This document shows positions 1 to 6,487 of a stretch of 18,563 nt of DNA, piece by piece. The notes under the pieces are model-generated. The model did no database searches, was not told where the DNA came from, and saw only the letters and a program-made list of their open reading frames with translations. How positions within the stretch are numbered: the first letter of the stretch is position 1; each line of letters opens with the position of its first letter. The translations under genes and the position numbers were made by a program. This DNA comes from Prolixibacteraceae bacterium (GTDB taxonomy: Bacteria > Bacteroidota > Bacteroidia > Bacteroidales > Prolixibacteraceae), in the NCBI GenBank assembly GCA_003457135.1, contig DMSQ01000012.1:1-18563 (forward strand), given 5' to 3'.

Positions 1-3
1 GTT

Positions 4-38
4 AAAAGCGATTTCCCTGGGAGACTGTTCGCTTTTTT
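4..38 (+). terminator. Rho-independent terminator-like hairpin of an upstream gene
   Basis: An 8-base stem, AAAAGCGA at 4-11 paired with TCGCTTTT at 29-36, encloses a 17-base loop and ends in a T-rich tract (33-38). The gene it would serve lies outside the window. It separates that gene from metG, which has its own -7 box just downstream. Confidence 0.6.
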
Positions 39-59
39 CTTCCGGCACAAAAATTCAAC

Positions 60-67
60 TATCTTTG
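60..67 (+). promoter_or_regulatory. Bacteroidota -7 promoter box for metG
   Basis: TATCTTTG matches the Bacteroidota -7 consensus TAnnTTTG exactly and lies 25 bases before the ATG at 92. No convincing -33 TTTG is visible upstream. Because the alternative TTG start at 65 overlaps this box, the box also supports the ATG at 92 as the true start. Confidence 0.5.
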
Positions 68-91
68 TCACCCTCAATCAATATTAGTACA

Positions 92-2125
92 ATGACTGAC
101 TTTAAACGTACCCTCATTACCTCTGCTTTGCCGTATGCCAACGGTCCGGTTCACATCGGGCACCTCGCCGGCGTGTATGTTCCTGCTGATATTTACGCCC
201 GTTACCTGCGCATGAACGGTCAGGAAGTGGCTTTTATCGGAGGTTCCGATGAGCATGGTGTGCCAATCACCCTGAAAGCCAAGATTGAAGGAGTTACCCC
301 GCAGGATATCGTTGACAAATACCACCGCATGATCAAAGATTCGTTTCGGCGTTTCGGGATTTCGTTCGATATTTATGCACGGACCAGCGATCCGATTCAC
401 CATCAAACAGCTTCGGAGATATTCCTGAAAATCTTTCAGGATGGAAAGTTCATCGAAAAAACTTCGGAGCAATATTTCGATGCCGAAAACAAGCAATTTC
501 TGGCCGACCGCTACATTACCGGAACCTGCCCGAGATGCGGATTCGAACGCGCTTACGGCGACCAGTGCGAAAGCTGTGGAACATCCCTCAGCCCGAACGA
601 ACTGATTAACCCAAAATCAATGATCAGCGGAAACACCCCGGAACTGAAAGAAACCAAACACTGGTATCTACCGCTCGGTCAATACGAAGAATGGCTGAAA
701 GAATGGATTCTGGAAGGCCACAAAGAATGGAAAACAAATGTTTACGGGCAGTGCAAATCGTGGATTGATAGTGGATTGCAATCGCGGGCAGTCACCCGCG
801 ATCTCGATTGGGGTATTCCGGTTCCGGTTGACGGAGCTGAGGGAAAAGTGCTGTATGTGTGGTTTGATGCGCCGATTGGCTACATTTCGGCCACCAAAGA
901 ATGGACTCCCGAATGGGAAAAATGGTGGAAAGACCCGGAAACCAAACTGGTGCATTTCATCGGAAAAGACAACATCGTTTTCCATTGCATCATTTTCCCT
1001 GTTGTTCTAAAAGCTGAAGGTTCGTACATTTTACCTGAAAATGTTCCGGCCAACGAATTCCTGAACCTCGAAGGAGACAAAATTTCGACTTCGCGCAACT
1101 GGGCTGTCTGGCTGCACGAATATCTGGAAGAGTTTCCCGGAAAAGAAGATGTGTTAAAATATGTACTGACAGCTAATGCCCCTGAAACCAAAGACAATGA
1201 TTTTACCTGGAAAGATTTCCAGACGCGCAATAACAACGAACTAGTTGCCGTGCTCGGTAATTTTGTGAACCGTGCGCTGGTTCTTACTCAAAAATATTAC
1301 GACGGAAAAGTTCCGGCATGCGGCACATTAACTGAGACCGACAAGGCAGCTTTGGCCGAAATTTCAGTCATCAAAGCTGAAGTCGAGAAAAGTATTTCAC
1401 AATACCGTTTCCGTGAAGCCCTGAAATATGCCATGGACCTGGCCAGATTGGGCAACAAGTACCTCGCCGATGCCGAACCCTGGATAGTGGTGAAAACCGA
1501 TCCGAATCGTGTAGAAACCATCATGAACGTGTGTTTGCAGATCACTGCCAATCTGACCATCATTCTGGCGCCTTTCCTGCCGTTCAGTATGGATAAACTT
1601 CGCGTATTCCTGAACATGGACGAACTGAACTGGAGCAATCTGGGCCGTACCGACCTGCTTCTGGTGGGTCATCAAACCAGTACTCCGGAATTGCTGTTCA
1701 AGAAAATTGAAGATGAAATGATCGAATATCAGGTGAACAAGCTAATGGCCACAAAAAGAGCCAACGAAGCTGCCAATGCGCTGGTCGCACCGGCAAAGGA
1801 AAACTGCACTTTCGACGATTTCAATAAAATGGACATCCGAACCGGAACCATCCTTGAAGCTGAGCGTGTGCCCAAAACCAAAAAACTGCTTAAACTGACC
1901 ATTGATACAGGAATAGACAAGCGTACAGTTGTTTCAGGAATAGCCGAATATTACAATCCGGAAGAAATTATCGGCCAGCAGGTGAGTATTTTAGTGAATC
2001 TCGAACCAAAGGAACTGAAGGGAATCCAGTCGCAGGGAATGATCCTGATGGCGCAGGATGCCGATGGTTCGCTGAAATTTGTGGCACCGGTGACACCGGT
2101 TAAAAACGGATCGGAAATAAAATAG
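92..2125 (+). CDS. metG: Methionyl-tRNA synthetase (MetRS) with C-terminal tRNA-binding domain
   Basis: This cytoplasmic class I aminoacyl-tRNA synthetase charges tRNA-Met with methionine, using ATP. The 677-residue protein begins with the Rossmann fold and the HIGH signature at residues 21-24. A zinc knuckle follows with Cys146, Cys149, Cys159 and Cys162 (CPRC...CESC). The KMSKS loop appears as KISTS at 330-334. An anticodon-binding helical domain lies in roughly residues 390-530. A C-terminal EMAPII/Trbp111-like OB-fold runs from about 575 to the end (DIRTGTILEAERV, then VSGIAEYY); it is known to aid tRNA binding and dimerisation. Length and domain order are typical of Bacteroidota MetRS. 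The frame is open back to a TTG at 65, but that codon lies inside a -7 promoter box and adds nine unconserved residues, so the ATG at 92 is preferred. It appears monocistronic and is the only clear housekeeping gene here. Identification is very secure. Confidence 0.98.
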   Translation: MTDFKRTLITSALPYANGPVHIGHLAGVYVPADIYARYLRMNGQEVAFIGGSDEHGVPITLKAKIEGVTPQDIVDKYHRMIKDSFRRFGISFDIYARTSDPIHHQTASEIFLKIFQDGKFIEKTSEQYFDAENKQFLADRYITGTCPRCGFERAYGDQCESCGTSLSPNELINPKSMISGNTPELKETKHWYLPLGQYEEWLKEWILEGHKEWKTNVYGQCKSWIDSGLQSRAVTRDLDWGIPVPVDGAEGKVLYVWFDAPIGYISATKEWTPEWEKWWKDPETKLVHFIGKDNIVFHCIIFPVVLKAEGSYILPENVPANEFLNLEGDKISTSRNWAVWLHEYLEEFPGKEDVLKYVLTANAPETKDNDFTWKDFQTRNNNELVAVLGNFVNRALVLTQKYYDGKVPACGTLTETDKAALAEISVIKAEVEKSISQYRFREALKYAMDLARLGNKYLADAEPWIVVKTDPNRVETIMNVCLQITANLTIILAPFLPFSMDKLRVFLNMDELNWSNLGRTDLLLVGHQTSTPELLFKKIEDEMIEYQVNKLMATKRANEAANALVAPAKENCTFDDFNKMDIRTGTILEAERVPKTKKLLKLTIDTGIDKRTVVSGIAEYYNPEEIIGQQVSILVNLEPKELKGIQSQGMILMAQDADGSLKFVAPVTPVKNGSEIK

Positions 2126-2133
2126 ATACATTT

Positions 2134-2163
2134 TGTAGAGACGTTGCATGCAACGTCTCTACA
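2134..2163. repeat. 30-base perfect palindrome with GTAGAGACGT arms
   Basis: A perfect inverted repeat starts eight bases after the metG stop. Its outer arms are TGTAGAGACGT and ACGTCTCTACA and its central 8 bases are TGCATGCA. It can form a hairpin on either strand, but no T tract follows, so it is not a classical terminator. A second element at the far end of the window (18511-18538) has the same 10-base arms and a different core. This suggests an interspersed palindromic (REP/MITE-like) repeat family. Confidence 0.85.
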
Positions 2164-2257
2164 TCAAAATATAACCCTGCCAACTACTGTTGGTGCGGTT
2201 TTCGTAAGCCTCAGTGCCGTCGTCAAGACGGATCTGTTGCTTACTCTCTATAAATCG

Positions 2258-2288
2258 AAACCGCTTTTCTACGGAAAGGCGGTTTTTT
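2258..2288 (+). terminator. Terminator hairpin just upstream of TA operon copy 1
   Basis: The stem AAACCGC (2258-2264) pairs with GCGGTTT (2279-2285), extended by TTT/AAA across a one-base bulge, with loop TCTACGG and six T residues (2283-2288). It could end metG transcription, 150 bases after the stop. An almost identical hairpin precedes TA copy 2, where there is no upstream plus-strand gene, so it travels with the TA unit. Confidence 0.75.
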
Positions 2289-2313
2289 AAATTTTAATTC
2301 CATGATTAAATAC

Positions 2314-2321
2314 TAAATTTG
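2314..2321 (+). promoter_or_regulatory. -7 promoter box of TA operon copy 1
   Basis: TAAATTTG matches TAnnTTTG exactly, 17 bases before the antitoxin ATG. The same box at the same distance precedes copy 2. The resulting leader would be only about 10 bases. No clear -33 element was found. Confidence 0.5.
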
Positions 2322-2337
2322 TTGAAAATCATTGGTT

Positions 2338-2583
2338 ATGAATACGCTTGAATTGAAAAACAAAATCATTAGGAAAATAGACAGTCTGAATGAGTCAGAA
2401 TTTGAAAAAGTATATAATCAGTTACTTGAAGTTCTTAAATTGGCGGTTTCATATAAGTTATCCGAAGAGGAAAATGAAGCGATTGACTCAGCGTTGAAAG
2501 TGAGTGATGAAGCTGAGACCTATTCGCATGATGTTGTGGTATCCGAAGCTCTAAATAAATTTCCCAATCTAAAGTTCAAATGA
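2338..2583 (+). CDS. Type II TA antitoxin (copy 1), partner of RelE/ParE-like toxin
   Basis: This small acidic protein of 81 residues begins MNTLELKNKIIRKID and ends NKFPNLKFK. Its N-terminal half is helical and charged (LNESEFEKVYNQLLEVLK), and the stretch SEEENEAIDSALK is strongly acidic. No recognisable HTH, RHH or AbrB DNA-binding fold is visible. The antitoxin call rests on context: its TGA overlaps the toxin ATG by four bases (ATGA), it precedes a RelE/ParE toxin, and a second copy shows the same arrangement. In such systems the antitoxin wraps the toxin with its C-terminal part. The ATG at 2338 is chosen over the TTG two codons earlier because the paralogous copy begins at the same ATG. 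About 13 of 81 residues differ between the copies, mostly in the last third. Confidence 0.8.
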   Translation: MNTLELKNKIIRKIDSLNESEFEKVYNQLLEVLKLAVSYKLSEEENEAIDSALKVSDEAETYSHDVVVSEALNKFPNLKFK

Positions 2584-2873
2584 GGACCGTTCGCTGGAAC
2601 AAACTCGCCAGGTTTGATTATTATGAAAACATCAATTACTTGCTACAAATCTGGTCTGAAAAAGAGGCACAGAATTTTATAGACAAAGTTTTCGAAATAG
2701 AATTCATTCTTGCAAATGGCAAAGTTGAATTTCAGAATACCGATCGTGTGGGCATAAAGCGTTGCGTGATTAACAAACAAATCTCCTTATTTTACAGGGT
2801 CATTGATGAAAAGAACATCGAACTCCTTCGATTTTGGAACAATAACCAGAATCTGAAAAAGATAAATCTTTAA
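2580..2873 (+). CDS. RelE/ParE-family toxin (copy 1, intact)
   Basis: This 97-residue basic protein has the ParE/RelE superfamily pattern: an N-terminal W-N-K-x-A-R-x-D-Y followed by an amphipathic helix (NINYLLQIWSEKEAQNFIDKV), a central loop, then strands with GIKRCVINKQISLFYRV and the terminal ELLRFWNNNQN. Members are either ribosome-dependent mRNA endonucleases (RelE-like) or gyrase poisons (ParE-like); the sequence alone does not decide between them. Conserved basic and aromatic residues are Arg61, Lys66, Tyr72, Arg73, Arg84, Phe85 and Trp86. Its ATG overlaps the antitoxin stop by four bases, implying translational coupling. A strong terminator follows 30 bases after the stop. This is the only intact toxin in the window, since the paralogue at 6191 is broken. 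Confidence 0.88.
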   Translation: MRTVRWNKLARFDYYENINYLLQIWSEKEAQNFIDKVFEIEFILANGKVEFQNTDRVGIKRCVINKQISLFYRVIDEKNIELLRFWNNNQNLKKINL

Positions 2874-2902
2874 GCGAATGCCGACTGCATAAATATATAA
2901 CC

Positions 2903-2935
2903 AAACCCGCTTTCTCACGAGAAGGCGGGTTTTTC
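2903..2935 (+). terminator. Terminator of TA operon copy 1
   Basis: AAACCCGC (2903-2910) pairs with GCGGGTTT (2925-2932, allowing one offset base) around a loop containing CTCACGAG, followed by a T run to 2934. It ends the TA operon 30 bases past the toxin stop and lies just beyond the 3' end of the convergent secreted-protein gene. No equivalent follows the copy 2 toxin pseudogene. Confidence 0.75.
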
Positions 2936-2967
2936 AATCAACAGCAAGACTATTTTTTTGTCACTTT

Positions 2968-3405
2968 TTAACGGCAATTTGAACTAATATCGACAATCTC
3001 CCAGGTATTGGTATCTGTTATAATTTTCATTGAAATATGGTGTCCCTTATTTCCGATCAGATGAAATTCAGAAACTACATAGCCTTTTATAAAACTCCAA
3101 TGATCAAATCCAATTGGTGATTTATATTCTTCGCCGGTTTTTACGCTGGTTACTACCAGATTCTTTACTTTATTACTTCCCCAAACTTCAACACCATTGA
3201 CATAATGGACCGTAATCTCAACCTTAAGAACAGGGCAAGTTACAACGTCAGAAACAACACCATCACAATATACATTTAAACTCCAACCAGTAAAAGAAAG
3301 CTCCTGTTTGAATGTTCCCGAACCACCCTTTCCGTTCTGTGCAGAAAGTTGTGTCAACCCAATGCCTAAAAGAAGGCACACCAAAAGAAATGCTTTTGTT
3401 TTCAT
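2968..3405 (-). CDS. Small secreted protein of unknown function
   Basis: The 145-residue product starts at the ATG at 3405. The frame extends 24 codons further upstream, but the methionine at 3405 opens a standard signal peptide (MKTKAFLLVCLLLGIGLTQLSAQ) with likely cleavage after Ala22. The mature part begins with a short Gly/Ser-rich linker (NGKGGSG) and then alternates hydrophobic and polar residues, as in an all-beta domain. It has three cysteines (YCDG, TCPV and SSNCR near the C-terminus). I recognise no family. It lies downstream of, and on the same strand as, the AraC-TPR gene with a 187-base gap, so co-regulation or control by that protein is possible but not shown. It is enclosed between the two TA copies. 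Likely periplasmic or extracellular. Confidence 0.75.
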   Translation of the reverse strand: MKTKAFLLVCLLLGIGLTQLSAQNGKGGSGTFKQELSFTGWSLNVYCDGVVSDVVTCPVLKVEITVHYVNGVEVWGSNKVKNLVVTSVKTGEEYKSPIGFDHWSFIKGYVVSEFHLIGNKGHHISMKIITDTNTWEIVDISSNCR

Positions 3406-3592
3406 AGTTTCTGAATTTTTAGTTAAAATTTGAATTGAAATTGTAATTTCTCTACTACTAAAGTTCGTCAAAAACACCCTTCAGCACATACCAATTTTTA
3501 AACAAAGTCTTACACTTTTCTTACGAATTATTAAACTTTTTTGCAGGTGCTATAGTTTTAAATCACAGGCAGGCAGTGAAATGACAATAATT

Positions 3593-5641
3593 TTATTGCA
3601 AGTGGTTGTTTTGAGTAACTTTTTTTACTTCTTCGAGACGGGAGTAAATACTGTATAATTTGAAAGGAGCAGACTTCCAGGTTTCTTCCAGTATTTTTAA
3701 CGCTTCCTTATATTTACCCTGTTTATAAAGTCCCCAGCCTTTGGTGTTCATAAAATTGTAATAATCATATTTGTTGGTGGCTAAGGTCATTGCCTTATCC
3801 ATCAATCGCGGAACTTCATATAGGTTTCTGCCGGTTTCAATCATAAAATTGGCCATCACCAACATTCTTTCCGGGTTGTCAGGTTCCTGGGAAAATGATT
3901 CCCGGAAATATTTCTCTGCTTTATCAGTCATTCCGGCAGCTTGATAAATCTCGGCAATCCTTCTGTCAATATGGGCCTGAGTTGACTGGTATCTGTTTTT
4001 AAGCAGGAAAGTAAGTTTATTGAAATAGTGCCTTGACATTACCGTGTCTTTTTCTGATAAAGCCAGAACTGCCCAACTGATACAAATGGGTCCATCATCT
4101 GGCATATTTGTTTCTCCAAGCTTGTATAGCTTTTTCTCCTTTTTGAACTGCCCCGTTTTATGATATGCCAAACCAAGTTCAGTGTACATCGAGTTATTCT
4201 TCATAAAATCCTTTCCCCAATTCATACAGATTGACAGGTTTTTTTCCAGTACCTCAATGGCTTTATCATACTGCCCCATTCGATTGTACATGATCCCGAG
4301 AAGATAATAGGTGTTTGGTTTCTGATCGTCAAGTTGCTGTATTTGTTTTAGGTAGTTGACACAGGTCTCGGGGGATTCAAAGCTGCAGGCATAGGCCCAG
4401 CTTGCCCAAAGCTGGTCTTCGAAGTTGAACTGATTTCTTTTTTTATAATACCTGAGCACCCACTCGTAATCCTTTTCCATGTTTCCTTCCCGGGCATACA
4501 CCGAAGAAAGACCTTTCATAGGATCAAAATAATTTGAATCGGACTCCAGAGCCTTGAGATACCATGAAATTGCTCTTATATTTTCAAATCTTGCGGCAGC
4601 TTGATTACCATAAATGTAATACCGGAACGCTTCTGAAGAATTCGTTGATGGAAGACCATAGCGCTGATAAACAGGATAATCCTTTCTCAATTTCGATATT
4701 AAAAGAAAATTCTTTATAGCTTCAGATATCGTATCAACACACTGAAAGACATAATTCTCATGAAAAGGTTTTTCAGAAATGAAAGACTTAACAACCTCAT
4801 TGTTTCTTACGTTTGTTAACTGAGCGTCTATTCTCAAAACTGAACCGGCCTGTTTCAAACTGCCACTGATAAAAAAACTGGCATCAAGTTTTTGTGAAAT
4901 CCTTCCTGCTATTTCAGGGGTCAAAGCAGCTTGATCTGTAATACCTCCGGTATAAATCAGAGCATTTATAGATTCCTTATTTCTGATCTTGAGTTCCCTG
5001 GCATTGGTCAGCGACGAAATGAGGCATTCCTGAACACCTTCCTGCCAGATATTCCATGAAGTATCTTTCGTCATGTTGTAAAATGGCATTACTGCAATGG
5101 AAATCCTGCCATCTGATGATAGCAGGGAATCAGTCCATTCAGAAACGTGAAATTTCTGATAGATTGTTATACCTGCTGTAACCAAAATCAAGGTAAAAAA
5201 AATGACTCCCATCCAAGAATTCAAACTACTCCTTTTGGCAATTCCGGTTTTTTCAGTTTGGCCAGAAACCGGTGAAACGACTTCGGAATCAGCTTTTACT
5301 GATTCAACCTCAATAACCTTTCCGGGAGGATAACCATAATATTCGTGAAAGCATTTATTGAAATAGGTAGGACTACTAAACCCAACCCGGTAGGCAATTT
5401 CCGAAATGGTCAGGTCTTCCGTTTTAATCAACTCCATAGCTTTTTGCAGGCGTACTTCGCGAATAAACTGGGGTACTGTTTTCTTGCTGATTGCTTTCAG
5501 TTTCCGGCTTAAACTATAAAGGCTCATACCCGATTCACGAGCAAGTTCCTTTACCCCTAAGTTTTCATCCTTCAGGTTTGCCAGAACGATTTCTGCAATT
5601 CGTTTGAGCCATTTTTGATTTGCATCGACAGAAACTATCAT
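3593..5641 (-). CDS. Membrane-anchored AraC-type regulator with TolB-like and TPR domains
   Basis: This 682-residue protein combines three parts. Residues 10-108 form an AraC/XylS DNA-binding domain with two helix-turn-helices (LGVKELARESGMSLYSLSRK and LTISEIAYRVGFSSPTYFNK, ending in the typical YGYPP). A single membrane span lies at about 143-161 (WMGVIFFTLILVTAGITI). After it comes a TolB/FlgO-like alpha/beta domain (about 178-310, opening ISIAVMPFYNMTKD), as found in regulators and adenylate cyclases that carry TPRs. The rest (about 330-670) is TPR repeats, for example YYLLGIMYNRMGQYDKAIEV and GWGLYKQGKYKEALKIL. The HTH end would face the cytoplasm and the TPR end the periplasm, giving a one-protein transmembrane sensor and transcription factor. 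The ligand and targets are unknown. The start at 5641 fits the promoter at 5683-5714. The nearest candidate target is the secreted gene at 2968-3405. Confidence 0.88.
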   Translation of the reverse strand: MIVSVDANQKWLKRIAEIVLANLKDENLGVKELARESGMSLYSLSRKLKAISKKTVPQFIREVRLQKAMELIKTEDLTISEIAYRVGFSSPTYFNKCFHEYYGYPPGKVIEVESVKADSEVVSPVSGQTEKTGIAKRSSLNSWMGVIFFTLILVTAGITIYQKFHVSEWTDSLLSSDGRISIAVMPFYNMTKDTSWNIWQEGVQECLISSLTNARELKIRNKESINALIYTGGITDQAALTPEIAGRISQKLDASFFISGSLKQAGSVLRIDAQLTNVRNNEVVKSFISEKPFHENYVFQCVDTISEAIKNFLLISKLRKDYPVYQRYGLPSTNSSEAFRYYIYGNQAAARFENIRAISWYLKALESDSNYFDPMKGLSSVYAREGNMEKDYEWVLRYYKKRNQFNFEDQLWASWAYACSFESPETCVNYLKQIQQLDDQKPNTYYLLGIMYNRMGQYDKAIEVLEKNLSICMNWGKDFMKNNSMYTELGLAYHKTGQFKKEKKLYKLGETNMPDDGPICISWAVLALSEKDTVMSRHYFNKLTFLLKNRYQSTQAHIDRRIAEIYQAAGMTDKAEKYFRESFSQEPDNPERMLVMANFMIETGRNLYEVPRLMDKAMTLATNKYDYYNFMNTKGWGLYKQGKYKEALKILEETWKSAPFKLYSIYSRLEEVKKVTQNNHLQ

Positions 5642-5682
5642 ATTACAATTTCGAAGAATGTATTTTTTTCAAACAACTCATA

Positions 5683-5714
5683 CAAATTTAATAAACTAAC
5701 TCTTTTCCAGCAAA
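5683..5714 (-). promoter_or_regulatory. Bacteroidota promoter for the AraC-TPR gene
   Basis: Read on the minus strand, TTTG (5714-5711) and TAAATTTG (5690-5683) are separated by 20 bases, matching the Bacteroidota -33 TTTG / -7 TAnnTTTG arrangement. The -7 box lies about 40 bases before the ATG at 5641. This is the best two-part promoter match noticed in the window. Confidence 0.6.
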
Positions 5715-5868
5715 TTAAAATGAGTCTGTTTCGCATGTGCGCTCACAAAGACAGAAATTATAAACTACTATGAAGCAGACCTGACGAAGTTATGTTTGAA
5801 AATCATATATTCTTTTGTAAGCCACAGTGCCAATTACTTTTGGGTTGGTTGCTGACAGCTATAAATCG

Positions 5869-5900
5869 AAACCGCTTTTCTACGGAAAGGCGGTTTTTTT
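5869..5900 (+). terminator. Terminator hairpin upstream of TA copy 2
   Basis: AAACCGC (5869-5875) pairs with GCGGTTT (5890-5896), with the same TTT/AAA extension, bulge and TCTACGG loop as at 2258-2288, followed by seven T residues. No plus-strand gene lies directly upstream (the AraC-TPR gene runs away from it), so it would block read-through into the TA unit rather than end a local gene. Confidence 0.7.
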
Positions 5901-5924
5901 AATTTTAATTCTTTGATTTTATAC

Positions 5925-5932
5925 TAAATTTG
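5925..5932 (+). promoter_or_regulatory. -7 promoter box of TA copy 2
   Basis: TAAATTTG, identical to the box of copy 1 and again 17 bases before the ATG. Its retention suggests the orphaned antitoxin, and possibly the membrane gene at 6488, is still transcribed. Confidence 0.5.
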
Positions 5933-5948
5933 TTGAAAATCACTGGTT

Positions 5949-6194
5949 ATGAATACGCTTGAATTGAAAAACAAAATCATCAGGAAAATTGATAGTCTGA
6001 ATGAAGCTGATTTTGAAAAAGTATATAATCAATTACTTGAAGTTCTTAAATTGGCGACTCCGTATAAGTTATCCGAGGAGGAAAATGAAGCCATTGATTT
6101 GGCTTTAAAAGTGAGTGAAGAAGGGGAAACATACACTCCTGATGAAGTAATCTCCGCAGCCCGGAATAAATTTCCAAACCTGAAGTTCAAATGA
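5949..6194 (+). CDS. Antitoxin copy 2, orphaned by toxin decay
   Basis: The 81-residue protein is about 84% identical to the antitoxin at 2338-2583. The first 35 residues are nearly the same (the first 19 are identical; SE becomes AD at 20-21). Changes cluster in the last third, where SHDVVVSEAL becomes TPDEVISAAR; the end NKFPNLKFK is conserved. Its frame is intact, and its promoter box and ATGA overlap with the following toxin frame are kept. Since that toxin is broken by two stops, this is a solitary antitoxin. It may still bind the copy 1 toxin, or it may be drifting. Identification rests on paralogy with copy 1. Confidence 0.8.
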   Translation: MNTLELKNKIIRKIDSLNEADFEKVYNQLLEVLKLATPYKLSEEENEAIDLALKVSEEGETYTPDEVISAARNKFPNLKFK

Positions 6195-6484
6195 GAACCG
6201 TTCACTGGAACAAACCTGCACGGCTAGATTACTACCAAAACATCAACTATTTGCTGCAAAATTGGTCAGAAAAATAAGCTCAGAATTTCATTGATTAGGT
6301 TTCAGAAATTGTAAATTTATTGGCAAAAGGGAATGTTGACTTTCAGGAAACCGATAGGATTGGAATTAAGCGATGCGTGGTAAACAAACATATTTCATTG
6401 TTTTACAGGTTGACTGATATAGACCAGATTGAAATTCTTCGATTTTGGAATAATAGTCAGAACATTAAAAAACTAAATCATTAA
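6191..6484 (+). pseudogene. RelE/ParE-like toxin pseudogene (two in-frame nonsense codons)
   Basis: The frame from the ATG at 6191 aligns codon for codon with the intact toxin at 2580-2873 over all 97 codons and shares the terminal TAA position. Codon 29 (Glu in copy 1) is TAA at 6275-6277 and codon 36 (Lys in copy 1) is TAG at 6296-6298. There is no frameshift or deletion. The downstream part still encodes GIKRCVVNKHISLFYR and EILRFWNNSQN, so the conserved basic and aromatic residues are preserved behind the stops. No in-frame ATG after codon 36 would allow an internal restart. Only a 28-residue N-terminal peptide should be made. Both stops are single-base changes from sense codons (GAG or GAA to TAA/TAG-type; AAA or AAG to TAG) up to synonymous differences. 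Confidence 0.9.
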
Positions 6485-6487
6485 CTC

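Larger units (their letters stand above)
2204..2873 (+). repeat. Direct repeat, copy 1: terminator, promoter and intact TA operon
   Basis: This segment is paralogous to 5817-6484. Similarity begins around GTAAGCC-CAGTGCC at 2204, weakens, then becomes strong from CTATAAATCGAAACC through the hairpin, the -7 box and both TA genes to the toxin stop. From the antitoxin ATG to the toxin stop both copies are 536 bases with no net indel, so the copies diverged by point substitution alone. The copies lie about 3.6 kb apart in the same orientation and flank two minus-strand genes. Confidence 0.85.
5817..6484 (+). repeat. Direct repeat, copy 2: terminator, promoter and decayed TA operon
   Basis: This is the second copy of the unit at 2204-2873, in the same orientation. 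It carries the same hairpin, the same -7 box 17 bases before the antitoxin ATG, the same ATGA overlap and a colinear 536-base coding block. It differs by substitutions, including two nonsense codons in the toxin, and by lacking the 3' terminator: a membrane-protein gene follows instead. Confidence 0.85.

Noticed and set aside
65..91. Upstream TTG start for metG adding nine residues
   Set aside because: The TTG lies within a TAnnTTTG promoter box and the added residues are unlike MetRS N-termini; the ATG at 92 begins the conserved fold.
74..496. Minus-strand open frame of 140 codons inside metG
   Set aside because: It is a shadow of the metG coding frame with no recognisable domain; the same holds for other antisense frames at 668-985, 880-1236 and 1297-1675.
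2134..2163. 30-base palindrome as the metG terminator
   Set aside because: The hairpin is perfect but no T tract follows on either strand, and the same arms occur elsewhere with another core, so a repeat family explains it better.
3406..3477. 24-codon N-terminal extension of the secreted protein
   Set aside because: The extension would bury the signal peptide in the interior; the methionine at 3405 gives a standard n-region, hydrophobic core and cleavage site.
6191..6484. Stop-codon reassignment or read-through making a full second toxin
   Set aside because: Two different stop codons (TAA and TAG) interrupt it, while every other gene in the window uses them as normal stops; pseudogenisation is simpler.
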